NCBI RefSeq assembly: GCF_023806625.1
Contig: NZ_JAMTDX010000108.1
Coordinates: forward strand, 1-59,932
Length of the DNA: 59,932 nucleotides
Direction of reading: 5' to 3'
Source: Accumulibacter sp.
Lineage (GTDB): Bacteria > Pseudomonadota > Gammaproteobacteria > Burkholderiales > Rhodocyclaceae
A model generated the notes under the pieces. That model was not told the origin of the DNA. It saw nothing but the letters and a program-made list of their open reading frames with translations, and searched no databases. Both the position numbers and the translations under genes were made by a program. Position 1 is the first letter of the stretch, and each line of letters starts with the position of its first letter. Of the stretch, positions 47,301-49,123 are shown piece by piece.

Positions 47301-48139
47301 GCGAAAGCGTAGATCTCGAGCGCCGCGTGATCCGCTGTGCCGATGCTCCAGCGGGCAAGCTCGGCGCCCGGCATCGGGGCGACGTCGCCGAGCAGGTACT
47401 CGGCGCTCGAATCCCAGGGACCGAGAGTCATCGAAGGGCCTGGCGAGAACCGTCCGTCGCCGATCAGCCACGAACGAACGAGCGTCGCTCCGGTCTCGTC
47501 CTGCCGGACCTCGACGAGGTCGGACTGCCCGTCGGCGTCGAGGTCCCCGGCAAGGTAGCGGGCGTCGGTCTGCCAGACGCCCAGGCTCAGCTTGGCGCTC
47601 TCGCGATAGAGCCGGTCGTCGGCCAGCCAGAGCCCGGCGACTGCGCTGCCGTCGACCGAACGGCCGACGACGAGGAGATCGTTCGGCGAATCGCCGTCGA
47701 AACGTCCTTCGAGGACCCGGATCGCGACGGCTTCGCCAGCCTCCGTCTCGATCGATTGCGTGACCACGCCGCGCGGCGGACGATCTGCGGCAATCGCGTC
47801 GATCCGTCTGTCGATCAGCACGCCGGGAGTCGAATCGGGGGTCAGAGACTGAGCGACGACTTCGCTCGGCGAGTCCAGAGGGAAATCGGCGTCCGGGGAA
47901 AGCGCGACCGGGTCGGCCGAGAGCAGGACCCGCGGCTCGAGGGGCTCGAAGGGAAAGCGCGGCTCGCGAGGACCGGCGATCGGCGGCGCCGAGGGCGGCG
48001 GGGGATCGCTGGTCGGTGGTCGACGCCCGTTGGCGAGGACATCGTAGACGCGGCGCAGCGCGCGAAACAGCGGCGACGAGGCGAAAGTCGTCTGGCGCGG
48101 CTTGCCGGCGCTTCCTCCTGCGCAACTGTCCATGGCCAT
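17381..48139 (-). CDS. Giant LEPR-XLL multidomain protein (10,252 aa) with GH19-like and metzincin domains
   Basis: One uninterrupted frame of 30.8 kb. LEPRVLLSA lies at residues 67-75, with no classical signal peptide. Approximate order: FG-GAP-like calcium motifs 105-1640; 16 CARDB repeats 1650-3745; PPC 3745-3845; IPT 3850-3950; uncharacterised 3950-4560; beta-propeller 4725-5015; He_PIG-like Ig units 5265-6240; YD-like segment 6645-6720; dockerin-like pair 6822-6876; BIG2-like near 7200; second propeller 7645-7850; peptidoglycan-binding 8310-8367; GH19-like 8657-8850; metzincin 9090-9265; cadherin-like 9515-9700; DUF642-like 9705-9890; DUF4114 10010-10170 ending GDRDYNDAVLA. Probably a secreted or surface protein of about 1 MDa for adhesion and polymer or protein breakdown. 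No type I exporter genes or RTX nonapeptides were seen. The second ATG (48133) is better spaced from GGGGAGGG than the first. Confidence 0.9.
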   Translation of the reverse strand: MAMDSCAGGSAGKPRQTTFASSPLFRALRRVYDVLANGRRPPTSDPPPPSAPPIAGPREPRFPFEPLEPRVLLSADPVALSPDADFPLDSPSEVVAQSLTPDSTPGVLIDRRIDAIAADRPPRGVVTQSIETEAGEAVAIRVLEGRFDGDSPNDLLVVGRSVDGSAVAGLWLADDRLYRESAKLSLGVWQTDARYLAGDLDADGQSDLVEVRQDETGATLVRSWLIGDGRFSPGPSMTLGPWDSSAEYLLGDVAPMPGAELARWSIGTADHAALEIYAFADGQPTSARGLLSGGAWSDADRVGLTDADGDDCLEFVRVQRREIAGRDHELLGLLDIDSLLPTESVLSDLGEWAIGNCLLGADFAGDGQSGLLRIVPGTGGSQRAEMWQPAGDALSGYHLAGWSDLGDALPGATFQATDLDGDGRDDLARVGETEGGQTVFDRWLLRGDLASGTLHYEGQPVQLLESALAAPTHRLVDHDGDGLADLVAVGTRSTGEIGVMLWLSDGGSFTAAGEPGPTGGGEPARVTQVLGGDFNDDGRSDLLQIVRQADGRTAARQLIASPGGTFTDGVVVDLGNWQSDGEYFVADVDLDGRSDFVAIDRQPDGHRRATTWLSAAVASPVGQPADGRGDGVTLVAGAQSDLGTAAADRRHLLADCDGDGQPDLVGYSLVAGSRAALTAWHGDRGRFAPSAADVVLEASCEDFTPFAADLDGDGRSEILVVTRNPDSDPDASPGSTRLVVLSAQSDGSWQAVAQRDLGAWAGNRQFLASDADGDARSDLMQVWSDVDGSLKITVWHSNDGETLDEWTSSDLGPDEPGQRFLSDDFDGDGRSDLLQLRPDGSGGTIAQFWLATLIDQRVRYLPAAGTWLGGWTADTLWVTDDHNGDGRADLVAVPPGASASPECSVWLSDGERLLSQRVEAREIRVFPADLDGDLREDLIEVRSETDGSATVIAWRSTGAAYTPGSAVDLGPADPDTTWLVGDVDGDLDSDLLVVGRNSYGDRSATPWLAASGSFVAGDATVLPDDEEGSRYAESRFTLADVTGDGRADLVVQQPVGRNSTSTTVWRADGSRFQRVEPSEQASGGMWERTTRLTGDVDGDGTSDLIEVWPSKGGPGDEADRAALLLRFGRTDGTASTLTQDLGNWLGDMQFLAGDVDGDGAHDVLSVSVDDQEVVRVTVWSGGATGLAECGTSTLVGASSWEPFLTGDANGDRCSDLLQVSRSDEGMIVARLWLAEPGAQQIAYELASERIVGPWPDTHGGIEHRFADHDGDGRADLVSTWQEPDGRLTISVALSDGNGLPGERSRREDSRYVAIDPSGQGTASFVEICVPAGGTAIARHWSLAVDGVSTGGRVELGEWHAASLALAGDLDADGSADLIELRQRSDGRAIAREWLARSEGLTAGATSELGDYPANALWTLIDVDGDGRDELVVAAEAPDGLTRLAWWSDDSGALVSGGEQVLGAFAGSVALTGADVDADGDDDVVLVVEDGTGGLRASSWRSSIDPLGGLAFQGGGDHPLGEAQPVQQVVAVDLDLDGRSDLLHVWRGPGGEALGEVWLAVSSGYWSAGSGALGQWIDGARWLASDGATGTAQLVRVVADDDGWLAVDGWCFDSASTLNGIPLLPVLAQGIPPDPLVDRPAWGPYLTHEPESLHADLTVSDLRIAGDPSPGESVRVSWSVGNEGNQAIAGQWSERVEVLNATTGEVVVDQTLVDSSGGLAGGGTIARSFSFVWPAGEAGVGRFLWRVVADSDDSIRESNAIGSGERNNEALRWTTHGPDLRVRRLHASPLAISAGDQLFISWEDYNAGHSSALGAWSDRVQVVNLDSGETLLDTLVAGDPSQVLAASASVERHLALQLPDGRRGAGLLEVRVTADADDGDRGMVLEASVNDDAESNNEAMLQVFSEAGRYADLAVDAFSVPASGVAGEPITVGWTVSNRGSTGSAAGWDDEVVWSGDALIGNADDRILANIEYGGALAVGDSYSQTANVVLPPGQAGRFFLAVRSDAAGRVVEPDTRADNASAAQPIDVREPTIDLEVSAIVAPQRALSGDEIEVGWRVTNHGESATPADGWIERIVLSTDELPSADDVILVASLPRAEALDRGDSGNARARVTLPRDLAGSFRIVVIANPGGNLDEAGRTSNNSSASAPLQIDLSPVADLVASELNGPAIVRPGQTATLTYTLVNAGGATTAAAWLDRLLIDLGPQLALLRLATVFNSDPLAPGERLTRSVDVVVPSGLADGDYRWLVEVDGDDSIDERAGEGDNRASAPLLIERPDLAVGSVSFPAAASSGDSLHVDWLVENHGGDAPGDWVDSVWLVAGGTRQRLAEVAHTRGLLAGQSYLASAEVQLPLDCSGPYELLVVSDSGEQVDDRKRANNQRADPIDVELAPYADLVAGPVVAPARIIGDPARLPLSWTVGNQGSGTGRSHAWTEQIVLSSDALLGNDDDRIAGSYRYDTLPEVGESVTHSAEIVLPPGTSARYEVFVVVDALAEVFEYTGESNNVGRSPQALEVMPIPFADLRVDEVQVPDSGASGQPLRVDWQVSNCGIGITDRSDWVDQLWLSRNPDGSDVVARFTVSPHVGQIAAGASYRRSVDLILPDGIAGDFYLNVRTGGPYEFIHDDDNTATSSVIAVALSESADLVVESVALPSSADEGSLIDVSWTVLNQAAVAASGGWTDSLWLVPAGGAGQSIALGSFATVGGLGAGLRSTRTEQIRLPQRVEGAYRLRVLTNSPDASSGRSVYESAVARANDAFDSADLLHIAAAGRPDLRVTRVGVPERIAAGATAPVSYTITNLGTTATNGAWTERLYLSLDATLSSDDRLIAEFPCAGALAPGESSTQGEAIVDVPLELRGNAYVIVVADAGRSIDEYPNEANNVLAAPLAIDAAAFADLVTTELGAPDESVHGATIEVRWRVANRGAAATRGQDSTAANWTDSIWLARDRRRPGAAKGDILLTTVSHSGVLDPGGDYLATARVRIPDDVASGQYYLTVWSDSYDVVVEDTLATEINPDDAQQIDNNNYRARPIGILGPAPADLAVQSLDAQPAASAGGSFAYRYTVVNCGERVSGEWVDSVYLSDSPTLEDARELWHLADHRQTRALDNGASYSVDQTVTLAPSVRGSYIVVRSDLLNQVAESDERNNRQSAPVVLSTTAADLRVTDLRSGSAALSGEETTVSWTVGNFGDAVWPATRSWVDSLYLSRDPVLIPARAIHLGDFVHLNGSGLPAAASYTGTATIRLPEGAEGDYFIHVIADAESDLAGFSQPRARVELTSGGDNAGAAGDYYRASVWEAARNDNNIGSVPLAISYREPDLQIDSLVVDTPLVQAGAPLNVAWTVTNRGDRATRTSQWFDGLYLSRDTSLDQGDYPLLNRGGSAGAALGVYSVALSGSDGPRFLQPGESYTATATVDLPDAISGDFTLILCTDTALGRNPRLAGTIRSELPGLSTLGNAAGRVLEFGGEGDNQATTALHVVPNTPADLQVAEVEAPAEVLSGQRFAVEWRVVNAGGELPAGQSSWNDLVYLSRDRFLDLRQDSCLGFLEHRGGLAIGASYDARLEVAIPPDLSGAYVVFVVADPAGVWGSGPAGHVREVGHEDNNARAALAPTLVTIPPPADLLADDTLVPASGEVGEAIAVRFVIHNDSANAARGRWTDAVYLSRDNLWDAGDVLLGRVAHAGDLAGGESYEATLTARLPALAEGDWRLIVRPDLYDEVFEGGATRDASGLRLSPGEANNRSASASTVRVSVPELRVGDPLATTLGSGEERLYRIAVAGGETLRVRLDAAAPGASHEIALRYGAPPSAELFDASSSGTLSASEQAIVASTRAGDYYLLVRCTQGSVDSPIELRADLLPLSITRISPDRGGCGDETKRWLTVDIEGSHFAPGALVRLSRPGVFECEPERWQVLDATHIRAIFDTGRMPIGLYDLTVVNPDGQQVCEANRFLVERASGAGMSIGISGPRSLDPGAGAAYGVTLHNLANVDEPYVRFAFGAPEMGYSADLLEGLALPYLVFGGPSGGAPGGRTFDAAGNTLTWGATPTDHGGRSDIPWARLDSVLNSAGANLAPGYAFDVPASGYAGTSFTLQTYPGLAEWLSRDFDGLRERLYALHPEWQAAGLLDHGVTDLDRLGENLDQRFLDPEHRLTPLEALAMPFRFDVAGAVTALTREEFVAEQRKHALRLRAAILDDQTAPAALAVLAADAQQWQAGWLAALEAGGMLRPAGEAPPVRESAAVLSLNATLASGILLARAGEAFRTQGDLVDFFSRVQSWYGDTARYAGDEAAAGAPIDYHETRQSSEGVVEVPVPLPISPGSLDPSGSSGTRLVDVNVFVGGLSELEYLRHVGVLDDQFRPRAGQALDLARHLGASADSGGPVRVIAPAALRGEDGLSYVPAAIALPWRIAFANPGSSPAGQLRVVTRFDENFDLPSFRLGDLRVGDIDLHLPENRTSFHGDFDFTASRGFILRVSAGIDAGERVATWLFQAIDPDTGEVVHDRTRGLLVPEAAEQPEGRSADDLVLARGSGRGFVSYTIEAAGGPGPASELASSARLIIDGAPPMASESASVRLDDTAPQTRLGVDASPPAAAADQAPTYALRWTATDDLSGVESVTLYVAEDGGDVHIWRREPAPGAGQAVFIGEPGRRYEFFAVATDRVGNREITPAGTAPVPDDGSRQRILDDLGGAGVVNQTPVTPLAPADREYPPSAVFAEALRGLPGTLINNRSSDLTAVAAPFALRGFAGGFTASASEIGVQALVELPDGSILASSGAQRNEVHRFTRDGLPASVHGASPLFVLDAPVLDMAVDGLGRLWVISGAELLEIDAEAGAIVGRVQAPGGHPLTHALAVDPRTGEIYVSSGDGIEVFDPAEEQPARAWRHFSNQRVVDLAFAADGRLWAVPWTAGRILAADPEAITEIVSFPLTGRLAGRAELEYRLPGVVDSIAFGAAGTPLAGLLLASSQPAQHPVHPADGEPVHQGRVWMIELASRRILPLAGGGTRSEAIVATGDGRLLVGQTRHIDEIALARAPRVQALTVADGAFVPLPLNEIGVVFDQPMRTGVPGDRGSVIDPEHFSLVRLDASPPADPRIRPVAVRWDEETNTAWLDFAGLGVGDYRIEIDAQLESASEMRLASAFVSSFTALEDFSNRVRIDFARTRADRAHGEISYELGVTNVGDEAIGGPLLLLLDPGRYSGGLVAGAAEGAGEHAGLWTIDLGPALQALGGRIAPGETIAGPTITIAPLEAPTLHASVADLVGFDPGHRVYAAPPANRAPALTAALGDDGSAHARVGESWHGEIEAVDPDGSRIYWQLLEAPAGMTLTPITSDAGLAGHHVLAALDWTPEGSDAASSPVLIRVEDSRGAFALYRFTIAVDGGNHPPVVEMPRWPTIAEGETLILPISASDADGEPVTVAFSGLPPGAVFDASASRLIWTPGYDQAGLWEGIEIVASDGTASTRESLSITVEESVPAPQILPIRPQALREGEPFRLRVSGRVAGTTAGIGDVDAPVLEYGARWLPAGATLDPTTGWLSWTPGYAQHGQQVVPLLLTARWTAADGSVSESASERDLVLEVADADAAPVFPPAAMWTVYEGQPLRVSVFAVDPDHPDLTPPVRWCRGAAAVGLGETSAAIRYEVNGLPPGAIFDAETFEIVWTPAYDQAGNYLIEVMATDSGDASGQPMTSHLSLPVSVIDSNRPPVLEAIGHTVVGRGEVVDIPVVVRDPDSAANASPLRLEFAELPRFVSLVAAPDDAPGMASTILRVAPGNGDRGDYLIRVTATDGGNGDPAAALSTGASFIVSVRSTTEIPLIRAASEVVGVVGEPLVVALEASDLDQDPLTWSASGLPPGATLSAGARYGQATLEWLPSASDLGSHEIELQVTDSGLPPEGDPLPATPVANTSAHRLRVTVRTSNSAPELIGVQRNGQTVADAGDALRIAGSEGEPLTLDLFASDADADRVYWQWEGLPRGMSVQASTGNRLTLHWTPDHFAAQDGSPGAGDPGTWRFTIHGSDGHAQFVRPVELIIGDTNQAPAIVPLPLQLVREGETLAFSLIAGDPDGDPVAIAWLRDAQTPPDASFDEATGRFSWTPEHQVVDNLSSESRDFAFAFRASDGRSSGTQTVRVRVLDVNRLPQISAADHRVLAGTTLSLPLISGTSAGPGIAVFDPDGAAQTQALRVEFSDLPEGAAYDPLTRRLEWTPTVAQIGSTLVTARVYDGPGPAGAGDTQRFVLRAVASVADDAPRVTISATPGRPVTPGETVIVSVRASAASGIAALTVEQREQTGAPWSPVALDAAGRFRVTPREPGLIEVRATATDHDGFSASEAYTLAVRDPADSAAPELAWSGPLARALGDSAANSPIALHAPLTLGATLRDAQLAGWRLQIAAAGSESWTTLSEQTLGASRIDQAIDVGRIDPATLANGLWRLRLSAWDVAGRTSEIGGRLLIDSTVKAPPLALATDALFTLGGHAFALTRLVPALLDAADQQHAAREPGRGQLGNWTLSLFDSRLTSDQPGTDDSGATAAWRDGARVWITVPASLADADTGPLELAFSLRATAERLGAEPGAPLVWHPAFTDSQGWRLEAQASPAGSRPDALVRLGERLYEQQTGLPWAPESFTLTSPGGDRTLLDSQGRVGRVAFADGAQWLVSDAGIAAIGADAHPAGRLDLLRDSQGRVVRATHLPETPDPPESVVYLYDQAGRLVLARRPGEDGGAAVGYAADGRPLAGALTADLGPIAGWARGASWTGELAGSAVFGLTIRDSELRSVAGASGSLIVRVESRTDDRATLECLGRGCAIVGSEQYGEVRTTLLRIEESGRKLLRLAGQGPASVRVSVAGDLDGDGRVDARDSALWQALAAAADDSADLDGDGTVDAADRRIVEANTGFAANLPPIAGAPAAIRAHGGLATSSDLSTLAEDLEGDPVFWRVVASPNGSARLAADGRTLVFTADPGFAGTAHLKLQADDGYAASAPLDLSVEVSDARLLAIHLAPPAELMTGQAATIEATLDFADEAGVPVIDPAYLTLRAEDLTTMGFAGPAPLLVDDALDRVRTTREGPALLAVSRVDGDGQLVQAVTAINVRSAGRGADAAAAEVEPVVYPGTLTLLPGASKQLQVRVIDPDSGDRRDVRRASRIAFAGVPEALETLIDPETQQALIDPLTGQVATDPLTGEVLLDPASGQTLTVVYPAIPEVRDGTRYLISDPTVASVGDDGLITARRSGQATISVVHLLNRVDQWGNVHGTVIGQTDVSLVVEDAQLTDSDPQTSAPEAIAVAAHSGGVIQAATGETVLIGAGALAEDAIVSIQRIELGELLQRTGLDSPAPGLVQPLGACHIELGDQPSLAPVQLTLPLQQTAGVQPGDEVLFLRRGLAPSGDGELRDAWWIVDNGFVEATASGSLVARTASPPYSGVHGSGDLLCARTAVDAQTGAIRISGSRIDPLALVVDQIALPLGGNPAFGGIAEAQAAAGLIGAISAQTGLLAVEMGFGGTYRVVPCVRDVAGGDLTLTIDPGEAAAESEANAPRITRVEALSSGRLRITVENLQAAGAAPGSQPLALRVWMSPDELTIDELGHASSPSWTDDSLAQHDRLRVWQKAIDLQPVAAGQTSLTFEIDVPEQTASGLHRLTVQRMLQTFDAANPGAMRWVANDDPGTATIEAQAGFSVVSERGVLRVFRDGREVVEIPYRDAAGDPESIGGSKADQIAFSLDNRLMFVAGDRGEIQVLDTATLCLAGRISVGSANVSSLAVSGQWLYVAEGGHREAGGGAYRLLRVNIDESSPGFLEVQQVVLPAELAGENTPCGYIDLAVSEGVHSYLAVTASRQALAVSAGQSRTEPSKVFIVDLDAAREGGGRLDARAANAFREVAIPFGQFQGAEFVASAGIRDDRLRFMFSDALEPDAGLATATVAVAPGGGFAGEAEFRRITMSGARPGASRVDGTYQLNIQRARSPVFVTASDGSEYALVADYFFDFLDPLFASEPSGAQRQMGGKVGVVRDPFGSRPEYLGATSPIVGANISRLLVDRDAGTLSADLRYWPTTGDPPPPAGLLVWDLDALLRAAESHALSRQTSTNPLPFDRDPDTGELVVTPDKYDLGDGRTITSGWVVGLAGSPLRTPESLAFADPVDTSRLLRTVDPDPGRAVPEFNYGDIARIDLRKLIRDQYPTTLANLRDSDLRFNPANVEVSGAATLLKDAGGFLLTAQREDELASVAAAVRPSYSGLQSVGSDEGKRTFSESGILFLVPTLDVDRLRSGRTLPGGDAANITLYLGGYDSRNPESRLALKLKVVDYDRAADSAFFGDRPLDNPGYHEFTLTGTVGGNSSDDNRLLDVARVEQRLRYLGYGLATIPAIGEITVNGVLDRGELVALRQFDQIIRNLGDYEDTVSETTTDRRGRRQTVTRPMPPITLSTEDVSWLNAYNAPHWMEFFPAKNGQLSGWENKAGSGAPSGSMGTSWVHNLMLAGQYAAAAQQRPNPLWFQSAGSLGNRLGIGVNTSYVSQRNQAQIDPDEWLLGLSSATSLDLAGVAARNSGNGTPQQKLKFILQERDRLSAQANGQWNYQVAQDLAGLLANPNRKPLARDPLHNSQGVNDQTQALRDFLATYTATRADSIADNGSWDEIVTRIAVSRTPEEQRLIRRALLGDGSKQGGLIDASRIYVGGRGDRNGGIGAELSAETLGAMMGNTSGVDYGAWVQPLNSALRDFDINTPTRMTAFLANVRAETGGLAHLFEGAYVSRDEGRTQQYYDTQYGSHRLNRGSSNPHRGSDFRGRGLLHLTFYENYRNASNGLNEVYGAGRYDLTTNFADVTNDPLTAARTAAWYWRRERGATWDLNTAVDSGDFARTVIKIHGARTDQIARRREALNDYVEPVAYDRNSYGNISALLGLVGIQAQNARNYNTQFGLQVSRPQLQPILPSLGRRLESGEWIPGDNGGDRYLAERGLLSSQSNIDTPEALIMFPIAMDFNDYQPPQVVQVARGSRRSAEEGLFATAGVCHLSPPLDQIELLGRLGDAAYSLSAVAYSHIVIGRKLQSDDDFYRIGEWWDAKAEITVVQPPRHGQLIGEKLIYLPNDGFTGADRLTIVVQATNPDGSGESYRVKLIYHIRVIDKIRDALRPVLDNERLYEKAHRKFCDGLPELWLIPPGRSEAPGSADNALAMISPGLPRFSNLPGGALAESLGSGPNATITLDDDAAGHGWFFDPTPWASEEFLPTSDPNEWIARPGSAAEGRIDLGTVLLHEYAHTLGVEHSSDPHHYMAATLLPGVRRTLGEDDRLLLLRLAGYFPSSGEFVFPPGGNATAAPGAPPSPDLPRDGGAQAPLTGDASRQRATRSRRVPYTEHLSSSRSLRYETLASPTLDDPSFADGLRAWETHGEVSFADGAATLRESAPGHTRLSQVFAVGENERYLSFSIADLALGEQPGRPDDAFEVALIDANTGRSLFGDIGLTHSDAALNLQADGSEYRAPEVGVTTRSDGSRRYRIDLSGVTAGTVVHLCFDLIGFGSTAADDREAHNSRVTIRDLRLDDDSLHAVDDLALTAEDTPVHIDALANDLAGREAAPDLLVVSGPDHGSVSVDGGGFRYTPAADWHGEDSFRYRLAAHGLESEPAEVRVRVDPVNDVPLAAGGEVHGLEDKAIVLDLPALGSDADADPLSLIVDEPPAHGTLQRDATARWTYTPDGDWSGEDSVSYHFTDGLARSESATLRLQLGPVADAPRLALSGALDTPHKMFRTGWEDCPNPDLGPTLLERSSYDGWSVVSAPTAGADPGPGFVLWSSGDRFGAGTTSLRLRAAPGNGKHWLALGGEVAAGTPAIERTFDTVAGARYTLSFDVAALVGSAAGSTAIHVRVDGCDIAGEETGIGELGSGGGANPDNSLAWQSRRFVFVGAGDSQTLRIESAAEPPEAGGPGTMIDDIVLEESLPVAGMTGRTIRLPLIDAALRDRDGSEVLSVTLTGLPPDARIDDGDHSVTVTAPGEAIALTGWMLDRVSLTPPPDTFGPLRLDLVATATERGNGAQASTRATMTIEVPEPVPAAGIFRVGGTPGESTALVVDWLSREAGFDNEIGVFRVDDASGRIGGLAPGDAGYAAAALSSERAVALLPSGSGGGARGVTDLPAGAWVGFYLVQDTTTSEWRTTNATNREGAGLLAFFSVAAANPDHFDHLRIERKSDGRLGLAWEDLAYGGDRDYNDAVLAASGLLTPALPSATVPAKAAASRTGSDTAVRAVRIDWSGGQPACFADPRLEPNGWLVDFVGGASATTPVAAPDGPCIRLAS
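20345..20872 (-). other. Metzincin (M10-like) protease domain within the giant protein
   Basis: Residues about 9090-9265. The zinc motif HEYAHTLGVEH (9220-9230) matches HExxHxxGxxH exactly, with the catalytic Glu at 9221. It is followed by YMAAT, which supplies the Met-turn at about 9238. An upstream acidic calcium-type segment and the spacing fit matrixin/serralysin-like metzincins. All key residues are present, so activity is plausible. Confidence 0.82.
21590..22171 (-). other. GH19-like hydrolase domain within the giant protein
   Basis: Residues about 8657-8850. FLANVRAETGGL places the candidate catalytic Glu at 8705, and GRGLLHLTFYENYRNAS matches the GH19 substrate-site signature (GRG-x-x-QLT-x-x-NY) with His in place of Gln. 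GH19 members cut chitin or peptidoglycan. A peptidoglycan-binding module lies about 290 residues earlier. A stand-alone relative is encoded at 50336-51151. Confidence 0.72.
26624..26731 (-). repeat. Four 9-residue DPxTG tandem repeats in the giant protein
   Basis: Residues 7137-7172 read as four 27-bp units: DPETQQALI, DPLTGQVAT, DPLTGEVLL and DPASGQTLT. The DNA of the middle units is nearly identical (CCGGTCAGCGGGTCG twice, 27 bp apart). The pattern resembles the short DPxTG repeats of plakin-type linkers. Confidence 0.75.
29420..32350 (-). repeat. Array of He_PIG/cadherin-like Ig units
   Basis: Residues about 5265-6240. Nine consecutive units of roughly 100 residues each carry a (W/A)xP hinge such as LIWTPGYDQAGLW, IVWTPAYDQAGNY or LHWTPDHFAAQDG, preceded by LPPGA-type turns and a DxDGDPV-type calcium segment. 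Such arrays form extended rods in surface proteins. Confidence 0.8.
36905..43186 (-). repeat. Array of 16 CARDB repeats
   Basis: Residues about 1650-3745. Sixteen units each begin with a (A/P)DLxV motif followed by a G-x-x-x-x-V-x-W-x-V-x-N-x-G pattern and a later SGDYRW- or GxYxxxV-type strand with an NN asparagine pair (for example NNEALRW, NNRASAPLL). CARDB is an Ig-like cell-adhesion-related fold. The units have diverged in sequence, so the array is old rather than a recent expansion. Confidence 0.85.
43220..47827 (-). repeat. FG-GAP/VCBS-like calcium-motif array
   Basis: Residues about 105-1640. I count 23 motifs of the type DxDxDGxxDLxxV (for example DLDGDGRSEILVV, DFDGDGRSDLLQL, DHNGDGRADLVAV) spaced 50-80 residues apart. 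This is the signature of FG-GAP blades, which form integrin-like beta-propellers that bind calcium. At 23 blades it would make about three seven-bladed propellers. Confidence 0.85.
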
Positions 48140-48327
48140 TTCCCTCCCCGGAAAGGCACAACAAGACCCGGCGAACGCGCAGCGCGCAGAGCCGGATTCC
48201 AGGTTCCTCGACCGGGCAGTGCCCTGGCCCTCTCCCGGAAGAGGGCGACCGGAGGTCGCCGATGCTCGTCACACGGGACGTGCCCGATCGCCGCCGAAGA
48301 ACCTTTCCTGCTATGCTATCGACTGAA

Positions 48328-48356
48328 ATTTTCCGCAAGATGTTGCGATATGTCAA
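48328..48356 (-). promoter_or_regulatory. Candidate sigma-70 promoter of the giant gene with a palindromic operator in the spacer
   Basis: On the minus strand a perfect -35 box TTGACA (48351-48356) is followed after exactly 17 nt by GAAAAT (48328-48333). The spacer contains a 14-bp palindrome, CGCAA-CATC-TTGCG (48334-48347), placed where a repressor would block polymerase. Transcription would start about 180 nt before the giant gene. The rest of the 486-bp divergent region (48140-48625) shows no gene. The divergent XRE-type regulator is the obvious candidate ligand. Confidence 0.55.
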
Positions 48357-48625
48357 GATGCCACAGGGGGTTTTCGATCAGTCCGAGACCCGCAAATCGG
48401 CCGGCGGCCGTGGCCGAGGCGACTGATTTAACGAATGCTGAGAATTTTGCCAGGAGGGCTGACCGCTGGCCGGATCGGCCTTCGCGGATTCGCTTCGGCC
48501 GGCGAAGCGGGTCGGCTGCGTTCCCGAGTCGCCGGCTCAGGGATCGAGTCGGGGGTGTCCACGCCGGGTCACCCGCAGACGGCAGTTGAGCAGCCGACCG
48601 GCGCAAGCCGGCGAGGCGGGAAGAG

Positions 48626-49123
48626 ATGAAGGCAGCGCAAGAAAAGCGGAGCAGCGGCGAGAACCCGACCGACGCGCAGGACGACGGGCAGATGAGCGCC
48701 GCGACGAAGGCCGCCGAACCGCCGCAAGCCAGGGCACTCGCGACGCGCCTGCAGGCGATGATCGGCCGCGAGTCGGTGTCGTCGTTTGCGCGCCGCTGTG
48801 GCCTCGCCGAGTCGGTGTTGCGGACCTATCTGCGGGACGGCAGGATGCCGCCGCTCGACAAGGCGCGAGATATGGCCGCCGCTGCCGGGGTCTCGCTCGA
48901 CTGGCTCGCCTCGGGTCTGGGCCCACGCCTCGCAGCCGAAGGTCTGGCTGCTTACGACGTTGCCCAGTCGGCAGCAGCAGGCCGCGACGCTCCCGAGGCG
49001 CTGGCCCTCCAGGCGGCGATCACCGAGGCGTTCAACTGCCTGGGCCGCGATGCTGCGCCCGAGGATCTCGCGCGCGAGGCGGTCGACCTCTACGCGCGGC
49101 ACGGCAAAGGAACGGCGCGCTGA
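48626..49123 (+). CDS. XRE/CI-type helix-turn-helix regulator
   Basis: A 165-residue protein with a polar N-terminal tail (1-35) and a helix-turn-helix near residues 48-97 (SVSSFARRCGLAESVLRTYL, then DKARDMAAAAGVSLDWLASG), the pattern of phage CI/Ner-like XRE domains. The C-terminal 65 residues are helical and unassigned. GGGAAGAG precedes the ATG. It is transcribed divergently from the giant gene across a region with a palindrome inside a promoter, so local control of that gene is a reasonable inference. Confidence 0.75.
   Translation: MKAAQEKRSSGENPTDAQDDGQMSAATKAAEPPQARALATRLQAMIGRESVSSFARRCGLAESVLRTYLRDGRMPPLDKARDMAAAAGVSLDWLASGLGPRLAAEGLAAYDVAQSAAAGRDAPEALALQAAITEAFNCLGRDAAPEDLAREAVDLYARHGKGTAR

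Noticed and set aside
45494-48589. A 1,031-codon plus-strand frame opposite the FG-GAP array
   Set aside because: It is an antisense shadow of repeated DxDGDG codons and runs past the giant gene's promoter without a start signal or known motif.
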